Positions 57,172-64,000 of a stretch of DNA of 64,000 nt are shown in pieces. The notes under the pieces are model-generated. The model ran no database searches. It was not told the origin of the DNA and saw only the letters and a program-made list of their open reading frames with translations. Source of the DNA: Caballeronia arationis. Lineage in GTDB: Bacteria > Pseudomonadota > Gammaproteobacteria > Burkholderiales > Burkholderiaceae. Numbering within the stretch: the stretch's first letter is position 1; each line of letters opens with the position of its first letter. The position numbers were made by a program, and so were the translations under genes. The stretch spans positions 1 through 64,000 of the forward strand of contig NZ_FCOG02000029.1 of NCBI RefSeq assembly GCF_001544975.2, written 5' to 3'.

Positions 57172-57975
57172 ATGATTCGCAATCTGTTGATACGCGGCAT
57201 GATCGCGGGACTGGTCGCGGGCCTCGTCGGCTTCGGGTTCGCGAGGACGTTCGGCGAGCCGTCGGTCGCACGCGCAATCGCGTTCGAGGCGCAGCATGAG
57301 CACGCGGAGGAGAACGCCGGACATTCGCACGATCATGCAGCAGCCGGCTCGCAGCCGGGGCAGGCGGCCGCATCCCACGACCACGGCGACGAAGAGGAAC
57401 TCGTGAGTCGCGGCACGCAGGCAGGACTCGGGCTGCTCACGGGCGTCGCGGTGTTCGGCACGGCGCTCGGCGGGCTGTTCTCGCTCGTCTTTGCATTCGC
57501 GTATGGACGCCTCGGCGCCTTGCGCACACGCGGCACGTCGGCGTTGCTTGCGCTCTTCGGCTTCGTGAGCATCGCGATCGTGCCGTTCATCAAGTACCCG
57601 CCGAATCCGCCGGCGGTCGGCAATCCGGAGACGATCGGCCCGCGCACGGCGCTCTTCTTCGGGATGGTTGCGATCTCGATCGCTTCGACGGTGCTCGCGG
57701 TGTATCTGCAAAGGCGCATGCGCGGGCAGCACGGCGAATGGAACGCCACTTTGATCGCGGGCGCCGCGTATATCGTCGTGATCGCGATCGCGCAGTTCGG
57801 GCTGCCTTCCATTGATGAAGTCCCGGCGGACTTCTCGGCTTCGCTGCTGTGGAATTTCCGCATCGCGGCGGTCGGCATTCAGGCGCTGCTCTGGACCACG
57901 CTCGGGCTCGTCTTCGGCCCGCTTGCCGCGCGCGAGCTGGAACGCGCCCCGGTGCGGCGCGTGGCGCACGCCTAG
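57172..57975 (+). CDS. cbtA: CbtA, cobalt transporter integral membrane subunit
   Basis: 267-aa protein with about five or six helices, separated after the first by a His-rich loop (EAQHEHAEENAGHSHDHAAA and SHDHGDEEE) that likely binds cobalt. Family stretches include FIKYPPNPPAVGNPETIGPR. It follows cbtB by 9 bases. Its stop overlaps that of the convergent DUF1289 gene within the palindrome CTAG. Confidence 0.92.
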   Translation: MIRNLLIRGMIAGLVAGLVGFGFARTFGEPSVARAIAFEAQHEHAEENAGHSHDHAAAGSQPGQAAASHDHGDEEELVSRGTQAGLGLLTGVAVFGTALGGLFSLVFAFAYGRLGALRTRGTSALLALFGFVSIAIVPFIKYPPNPPAVGNPETIGPRTALFFGMVAISIASTVLAVYLQRRMRGQHGEWNATLIAGAAYIVVIAIAQFGLPSIDEVPADFSASLLWNFRIAAVGIQALLWTTLGLVFGPLAARELERAPVRRVAHA

Positions 57976-58271
57976 CTCTCGTTCTGCGGCTCGGCCGAGG
58001 CGAAAGGCGGCTCCTCTGCGAGCCGCCTTTTTTCATGCCGCGCTACGAGCGTATCGAAGAGCGCGAGCTTCGCCGTATCGTCCATCGTCTTCCACGCCTT
58101 GATTTCCGCGCGATCCCTGAAGCAGCCTTCGCAGAGGCCCGTTGCCTGATCGAGGCGGCACACGTTCGTGCACGGCGATCCGATGGGCTGCTGCGATTTC
58201 GCGCGCTCGATCGTGAAGGCGAGTTCGAGCGGCGGTTCTTTTTCGGCGATCGTTGCAGTCGTCATTGTCAT
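57972..58271 (-). CDS. DUF1289 domain-containing protein
   Basis: 99-aa protein with four conserved cysteines, SPCTNVCRLDQATGLCEGCF, the DUF1289 signature that probably binds iron or zinc. It is last in the cob operon; its ATG overlaps the cobB stop (ATGA). Role in cobalamin biosynthesis is suggested only by location. Confidence 0.9.
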   Translation of the reverse strand: MTMTTATIAEKEPPLELAFTIERAKSQQPIGSPCTNVCRLDQATGLCEGCFRDRAEIKAWKTMDDTAKLALFDTLVARHEKRRLAEEPPFASAEPQNES

Positions 58272-59566
58272 AGCGGTTCGCCGCGAAAGAGCGCGGCAGC
58301 GGCAGCCGGATTCGACGGCCAGTAAGCGTGCATGTAGGTCGCCGTGACCGGTCCGTGCCGGTACAGGGCTTCGCCTGCCGCGCCGGTGGTCGCGTGCGTC
58401 GCGGTGAGACGCGGCTGCATCGGCGTGGCGACGCTCGAGTAGTGGAACGTGTGGCCGGTCAGCGTGCCGTGCGATGTTTCGATGCGCTGCATCGCGAGCC
58501 TTGAGAGGCGCGGCTGCATCGCGGCTTCGCCGGGAAGCAGGCCGAGCATCGCGTGCTGCGTGCCGTCGATGGTCTTCAGCGCGTCGAGCAGATAAAGCAT
58601 GCCGCCGCATTCGGCGACAACGTTCCTTCCGCGCTGCGTGTGCATCCTGATCGAGGCCGCCGTCCGTGTATTGCGCGCGAGCGTCGCCGCGTGCAGTTCG
58701 GGATAGCCGCCGGGCAGATAGAGCGCGTCGGCATCGTCGGGCACGGGTTCGTCGGCGAGCGGCGAGAACGCTTCGATACGTGCGCCCATCGCGCGAAGCA
58801 GGTCGAGGTTCGCGGGATAGATGAACGAGAACGCGGCATCGCGTGCGATGGCGATGCGCATGCCGTCGAGAAGACGCGGTGGGTCGTCCAGCGCCTGGTC
58901 CTCGAATGCGATCGCGGGCGGCAGTTCGCGGAGTGCTGTCTCGCCGATGGCATCGGCTGCACGATCGAGACGCGCGTCCAGATCGGCGATTTCCGCCGCC
59001 TGCGTCAGACCGAGATGGCGGTCGGGCAGCGCGATGTCGGCGGCATTCGACAGATGCCCGCAATAGCGCAGGCCTTCGGGCAACGCCTCGCCGACCATCT
59101 GCGCATGCCGCGCGGACGCCACCTTGTTCGCGAGCACGCCATGAAACGGCAACTCGGGACGATAGCGCGCGAGCCCGAACGCGACCGCGCCAAAGGTCTG
59201 CGCCATGCCGTGCGCGCCGATCACGGCGAGCACCGGCACGCCGAACGCGATGGCGAGATCCGCGCTGCTCGGCGTGCCGTCGAAGAGACCCATCACGCCT
59301 TCGATCAGGATCAGGTCGGCATCGCGCGCGGCCCGGGCAAGCAGGGCACGGCACGCGTCGATCCCCACCATCCAGAGATGCAGCGAGTAGACGGGCGACC
59401 CCGACGCGCGTTCGAGAATCATCGGGTCGAGGAAGTCGGGACCCGTCTTGAACACGCGCACGCGCAGGCCTTGCCGCGTGTGATGCCGCGCGAGCGCTGC
59501 GGTGACCGTCGTCTTGCCCTGGTGCGATGCGGGCGCGCTGATAAAAAGGGCGGGGCAGGTGTGCAT
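58268..59566 (-). CDS. cobB: Cobyrinate a,c-diamide synthase
   Basis: 432-aa glutamine-dependent amidotransferase. The N-terminal P-loop ATP domain (ISAPASHQGKTTVTAALARH) and the C-terminal GATase domain with catalytic Cys in VVAECGGMLYLLDAL are both present; family motif LYLPGGYPELHA. It amidates the a and c side chains of cobyrinate. The ATG at 59566 gives the expected N-terminus; the frame is open 90 codons more upstream. Cobalamin operon with cobA, cobE, cobO and DUF1289. Confidence 0.95.
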   Translation of the reverse strand: MHTCPALFISAPASHQGKTTVTAALARHHTRQGLRVRVFKTGPDFLDPMILERASGSPVYSLHLWMVGIDACRALLARAARDADLILIEGVMGLFDGTPSSADLAIAFGVPVLAVIGAHGMAQTFGAVAFGLARYRPELPFHGVLANKVASARHAQMVGEALPEGLRYCGHLSNAADIALPDRHLGLTQAAEIADLDARLDRAADAIGETALRELPPAIAFEDQALDDPPRLLDGMRIAIARDAAFSFIYPANLDLLRAMGARIEAFSPLADEPVPDDADALYLPGGYPELHAATLARNTRTAASIRMHTQRGRNVVAECGGMLYLLDALKTIDGTQHAMLGLLPGEAAMQPRLSRLAMQRIETSHGTLTGHTFHYSSVATPMQPRLTATHATTGAAGEALYRHGPVTATYMHAYWPSNPAAAAALFRGEPL

Positions 59567-59580
59567 CGGATCGATAGCCT

Positions 59581-60183
59581 TCAGTACTCGACGCCGCGTT
59601 GCGCCTTCACGCCCTGCTCGCGATACGGATGCTTGACGAGCCGCATCTCGGTGACGAGATCGGCGGCTTCGATCAGCGCATCGGGCGCATGGCGGCCGGT
59701 GACGACCACATGGAGCGTGGCGGGCCGCGCGTTCAGCACGCCGAGCACTTCGTCGAGCGGCAGGTATTCGTACTTGAGCACGGCGTTGAGTTCGTCGAGG
59801 ACGACCATCTGATACTCGCCGCTCTTGATCATGTTGCACGCGGCGTCCCAGCCCTTCCTCGCGGTGGCGATGTCCGCCTCGCGGTTTTGCGTGTTCCAGG
59901 TGTAGCCGTCGCCCATCGTGACGAAATCGCAGTTCGCGATCGCACCGAGGAAATCGCGTTCGGACGTATGCAGCGCGCCCTTGATGAACTGCACGACGCC
60001 GAGCTTCATGCCGTGGCCGAGCACGCGCACGGCCATGCCGAACGCGGCCGTCGTCTTGCCCTTGCCGTTGCCGGTGTTGACGATCAGCAGGCCCTTCTCG
60101 TGATCGGCGGCGGCCTGCTTTTTCTCATGGCCTTCCTTGCGACGCTGCGTCATGCGCAGGTGCGATTCGGTATCGGTTTTCAT
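59581..60183 (-). CDS. cobO: Cob(I)yrinic acid a,c-diamide adenosyltransferase
   Basis: 200-aa CobA/CobO/BtuR-type enzyme that adds the adenosyl group to the cobalt. Motif GLLIVNTGNGKGKTTAAFGM (P-loop) and MGDGYTWNTQNREAD, plus VVLDELNAVLKYEYL, are characteristic. It ends 14 bases before cobB and overlaps cobE by ATGA. Confidence 0.96.
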   Translation of the reverse strand: MKTDTESHLRMTQRRKEGHEKKQAAADHEKGLLIVNTGNGKGKTTAAFGMAVRVLGHGMKLGVVQFIKGALHTSERDFLGAIANCDFVTMGDGYTWNTQNREADIATARKGWDAACNMIKSGEYQMVVLDELNAVLKYEYLPLDEVLGVLNARPATLHVVVTGRHAPDALIEAADLVTEMRLVKHPYREQGVKAQRGVEY

Positions 60184-60602
60184 GCGTGGCTCTTTGAATA
60201 ATGAATTGAGTGATCTGCGGCGATGGCGACAGTCACATCGTCGACGATCGTCTTCGGCACGACGATGCGTCCCTCGTGCGACGCCAGCAGCGCGCAGGGT
60301 TCGCAAACACCACCGACGCCCAGATGCTTGCGGACCTGCGCGGACGCCGGTGCGTGCGTGTCGACGCCCTCGATCTGCTGCGCCGTGAAAAGCTGCAGCG
60401 TCAGGTGATGGCGCTCGCAGAACGCGAGCAGCGCGGCCTCGTCCGACTTGCCTTCGATGCTCGCGACTACGCGCACGCGGGCGAGCGAACGCGCGCCGGG
60501 CGTATCGAGTGCGTTGAGTGCGCTCTGCACGGCGGCTTCGATTTCCTCGACGCTCACGCCGCGCCTGCAGCCGATGCCGAGCACGATCGAAAGCGTCGTC
60601 AT
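60180..60602 (-). CDS. cobE: CobE/CbiG C-terminal-type cobalamin biosynthesis protein
   Basis: 140-aa protein resembling the C-terminal half of CbiG (CobE): SIVLGIGCRRGVSVEEIEAA and VASIEGKSDEAALLAFC. In aerobic cobalamin synthesis CobE may help methylation or ring contraction; its exact reaction is not settled. Both ends overlap neighbours by ATGA. Confidence 0.9.
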   Translation of the reverse strand: MTTLSIVLGIGCRRGVSVEEIEAAVQSALNALDTPGARSLARVRVVASIEGKSDEAALLAFCERHHLTLQLFTAQQIEGVDTHAPASAQVRKHLGVGGVCEPCALLASHEGRIVVPKTIVDDVTVAIAADHSIHYSKSHA

Positions 60603-61378
60603 GACGTGCCTGCCATTGCACCGAGCGCGCTTGCGATGCCAAGCCCCGCAACGGACCCGATCACGACGATGGCGGGCGCCCCGAGCGCGGCCGCTTTTAC
60701 GGCATCGGGCAGGCTCTCGAGCGGTGCAAGCAGATGGCGCTGCTCGGGACGCGTGGCGGCTTCGATGGCGGCGGCGGGCGTGCGCGGGTCGAGGCCGGCG
60801 CCGATCAGCGCGGCAACGATGTCGGGGAGTCGCCGCATGCCCATATAGATGACGAGCGTCATCTTTGTTGCGGCGAGCGCGGCCCAGTCAGGCTCCCGGT
60901 TGCCGTCGCCGCTCGCGTCCTTGCTCGCACCGTGGCCCGTGACGAACACGACGCCCATTGCATGATCGCGATGCGTGACCGGAATGCCGATGGCGGCCGG
61001 CGCGGCGATGCCCGCGGTGATACCGTGGATCACGCCGACCTGCACGCCCTCGGCGGCGAGCGCCTGCATCTCTTCGCCGCCGCGCCCGAACACGAACGGA
61101 TCGCCACCTTTTAGCCGCGCGACGCGGCGTCCCGCATGCACGTGTGCGAGCATGAGTTCGAGGATCACGGGCTGCGGTGTCGAAGGCTGGCCGCCGCGCT
61201 TGCCTACGTAGGTGATGAGCGCATCGGTGCGGGCGAACGCGAGCACGTCGGGGTTGACGAGATCGTCGACGAGCACGACGTCGGCCTCCGACAGTGCCCT
61301 GACGGCCTTGAGCGTCATCAGTTCGACGTCGCCGGGGCCTGCGCCGATCAGGTCGACGCGGCCTTGCGGCGCGGTCAT
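60599..61378 (-). CDS. cobA: Uroporphyrinogen-III C-methyltransferase
   Basis: 259-aa SUMT that makes precorrin-2, the first committed cobalamin step. It begins with GRVDLIGAGPGDVELMTLKA and has the family motifs DDLVNPDVLAFAR, VGKRGG and the SAM-binding RLKGGDPFVFGRGGEE, then GIPVTHRDHA. First gene of the cob operon, about 170 bases after the end of a minus-strand cobalamin riboswitch. Confidence 0.96.
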   Translation of the reverse strand: MTAPQGRVDLIGAGPGDVELMTLKAVRALSEADVVLVDDLVNPDVLAFARTDALITYVGKRGGQPSTPQPVILELMLAHVHAGRRVARLKGGDPFVFGRGGEEMQALAAEGVQVGVIHGITAGIAAPAAIGIPVTHRDHAMGVVFVTGHGASKDASGDGNREPDWAALAATKMTLVIYMGMRRLPDIVAALIGAGLDPRTPAAAIEAATRPEQRHLLAPLESLPDAVKAAALGAPAIVVIGSVAGLGIASALGAMAGTS

Positions 61379-61549
61379 GCGACACCTCGCCGGTTCGGGC
61401 GATGGCGCCATGCAGGTTCCGCACGTTCGCGCGCGATAGCTGGATTCATGTGATGCGTCTGGGATGCACTGCGCACCGCGGATCCGTCCCTCGCGGACGC
61501 GGGCGTTCGGCCAAGGCAGCGGTGCGATGCACACGTTGCCTGCCACTTG

Positions 61550-61720
61550 CGCTGGCCGGTATCCGGGCTTGCGACCTCACTTCGTTCGCCTTCCCGCTCG
61601 TTGCCTCGCAGTGGCCGTGAAAAGAATGCGCGGCAGGTTGAGCCGCCGGTCGCGTACCGTTGCGGGGACAGCACAGATTGGCACTTGGCAAAAGCTATTG
61701 TGCTCCTGTTTCCCGTTTGA
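61550..61720 (-). promoter_or_regulatory. Cobalamin riboswitch of the cobA operon
   Basis: Read on the minus strand: AAACGGGAAACAGGAGC at the 5' end, CCCCGCAACGG, then GCCACTGCGAGGC with GGGAAGGC, and 3' AAGCCCGGATACCGGCC. These are the conserved B12 riboswitch elements in order. The riboswitch precedes cobA, so the operon is predicted to be cobalamin-repressed. Confidence 0.92.
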
Positions 61721-61877
61721 CTATGCGGGCCTCGATGAGCCGCGCATGAGCACCAGACGCGGGCCAAAGATAACACAGGAAGGCCGCTGCAAGGGGCGTC
61801 CTTTCTTGACGCTCGTGCGCTTGCAGCCTAGACTTGCTCGCATTCTGGTGCTCGCGCGCGTTGCTCTTCGCGCGCGG

Positions 61878-62112
61878 TTAAACGGGAAGCAGGAAGCGTC
61901 CGGTCCGCCACGGATCGTCGCCAACCTGCGCTGCCCCCGCAACGGTAAGCGAAAGCCGCACGTCGCGCATCGTATCGATGCCTCGCGCGCGGCCATGCCG
62001 GCTTCGGTGCACGTGCGTTCGCCGCATCTGCATTGCTCCACTGCGCGTTTGTCATGCCCATTGCGCGCGGGAAGGTGAAGCGGCGTTTTCGTCAGCCCGG
62101 ATACCGGCCAGA
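61878..62112 (+). promoter_or_regulatory. Cobalamin riboswitch before cobW-cobN
   Basis: Elements in order: AAACGGGAAGCAGGAAGC (61880 onward), CTGCCCCCGCAACGGTAAG, CCACTGCGCG ... GCGCGGGAAGG, and AGCCCGGATACCGGCC (62094-62109). It lies about 120 bases upstream of cobW. Its 5' end faces that of the minus-strand riboswitch with roughly 158 bases between, where the divergent promoters must lie. Confidence 0.92.
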
Positions 62113-62233
62113 CAACAGAACGGATCGTCGTCGCGGGGATGCGGCGCGCGGTTCAACCCCTCATGACGCCTGGCGATTCGCGAACCACACGAATCGCCAT
62201 GGCGCAAGCAGCAGCACACTCACGGAGCAACGG

Positions 62234-63313
<1,080 letters not shown>

Positions 63314-63317
63314 GGCC

Positions 63318-64000
63318 ATGCATCTGCTGCGCACGACGCCGGGCGGATTCGTCGATGACGCGGCGGGCGTCATGCGCATCGAGCAGACGCCCGCGCCGAT
63401 TGTCGTGCTGAGTTCCGCCGACACGACGCTCTCTCTGCTCGCGAGCGCCGTACCACGGCTGGAAGCGGGCTTTCCGGCGGTGCGGCTCGCGAACCAGGCG
63501 TTCCTGCGCCAGCCCGCGTCGGTGGACTTTTACGTCGACGACGTGCTGCGCCATGCGCGCGTCGTGATCGTCGATCACCTCGGCGGCGAGGCTTACTGGC
63601 CCTACGGCATCGAACGCATCGTCGCGCTCGCGAAGCGTGAGAAGCAGACGCTCGTGATGTTCTCCGGCGACCTGCAGGAAGACCCGAACCTCGTCGCGAA
63701 GAGCACGGCCGATCCCGCGTTCTGCCACGAACTCTGGCGCTATCTGCGCGAGGGCGGGGCGCAGAACGCGGAAGAGTTTCTGCGCGCGATCGGTCATCGC
63801 GCATTCGGCTGGGGCCGCGAAGCGCGTGCGCCGAGCGCGCTGCCGGCCGTCGCGCTCTATCATCCGGAGCGCGAAGTCGCGACCATCGACGACTGGCGCG
63901 CGCGCTGGACCGAAGGCGCGCCCGTGGTGGCGATACTGTTCTATCGCGCGCATCTGCAATCGGGCAATACGGCCGTGTTCGACGCGCTCGTCGATGCGCT
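63318..64000 (+). CDS. cobN: Cobaltochelatase subunit CobN (5' part, runs off the window)
   Basis: The reading frame from ATG 63318 is open to the end of the window. About 227 residues are visible, starting MHLLRTTPGGFVDDAAGV. Typical CobN N-terminal pattern: ARVVIVDHLGGEAYWPYGIE, then VAILFYRAHLQSGNTAVFDA near the cut end. CobN is the large ATP-dependent subunit inserting cobalt into hydrogenobyrinate diamide. It starts 4 bases after cobW. Confidence 0.93.
   Translation, partial: MHLLRTTPGGFVDDAAGVMRIEQTPAPIVVLSSADTTLSLLASAVPRLEAGFPAVRLANQAFLRQPASVDFYVDDVLRHARVVIVDHLGGEAYWPYGIERIVALAKREKQTLVMFSGDLQEDPNLVAKSTADPAFCHELWRYLREGGAQNAEEFLRAIGHRAFGWGREARAPSALPAVALYHPEREVATIDDWRARWTEGAPVVAILFYRAHLQSGNTAVFDALVDA

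Noticed and set aside
61464..62078. 204-codon open frame between cobA and cobW
   Set aside because: It crosses two cobalamin riboswitches; composition and lack of a ribosome site do not support coding.

Overview
This is a GC-rich chromosomal segment from a beta-proteobacterium, most likely a Burkholderiaceae member of the Paraburkholderia/Caballeronia/Burkholderia group. Supporting signs are flhDC, a CeoR-LlpE-CeoAB-OpcM (BpeEF-OprC)-type efflux locus, a DUF4148 protein, strong G/C third-position bias and a long palindromic repeat of a kind I recall from these genomes. No tRNA, rRNA, CRISPR array or insertion sequence was seen. Start sites were chosen from ribosome-binding sites and family alignment, so several genes start inside their longest open frame.

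Layout. 1-1784: flhDC on the minus strand with an AT-rich upstream region. 1785-5966: a CheB-CheR-PAS-histidine kinase-receiver hybrid. 5988-11375: an alternative haem-copper oxidase operon (subunit II with a fused cytochrome c, I, III, a small membrane protein, a tri-haem cytochrome c). 11527-16536: a PQQ-type sugar dehydrogenase operon, small stress-like proteins, and an operon of a Rieske/FAD reductase, UdgX and DUF3175. 16611-29525: a nearly complete ectoine/hydroxyectoine uptake and catabolism island (ehuBCDA divergent from enuR-eutBC-doeAB-doeX-doeCD) ending in a strong terminator. 29584-34988: small proteins, an isolated pqqA, a GAF-GGDEF-EAL protein and a GlxA-type regulator. 35086-41306: isonitrile hydratase-like enzyme, GNAT, a periplasmic-binding fold without export signal, a cupin, IclR regulator plus FAD monooxygenase plus DUF2783, and mobB. 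41668-46199: B12-dependent ribonucleotide reductase, small exported proteins and a LysR regulator. 46397-53256: LlpE plus RND efflux pump. 53405-56723: PPK2, a pyrroline/piperideine-2-carboxylate reductase-like protein and a histidine phosphatase. 56780-64000: a cobalamin/cobalt region with three B12 riboswitches, cbtBA, cobA-cobE-cobO-cobB-DUF1289, cobW and the start of cobN.

How it fits together. The ectoine island imports ectoine by an ABC system, converts hydroxyectoine toward ectoine (EutBC; EutA is not present here), opens and deacetylates the ring (DoeA, DoeB), and turns diaminobutyrate into aspartate (DoeD, DoeC). The MocR-type regulator EnuR and the Lrp-type DoeX are the likely regulators, and a shared TAGGACA motif lies in front of both transcription units. 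The cobalamin block makes and adenosylates the cofactor. The class II ribonucleotide reductase in the same window uses adenosylcobalamin. A PQQ precursor peptide gene and a putative PQQ sugar dehydrogenase also share the window, but no other pqq gene is seen.

Most notable for follow-up: the isolated pqqA, the UdgX operon, two divergent cobalamin riboswitches about 160 bases apart, the LlpE protein with Asp in place of the nucleophile Ser, the oxidase subunit I lacking the usual Glu, and the 36-bp-arm palindrome between ehuB and enuR.
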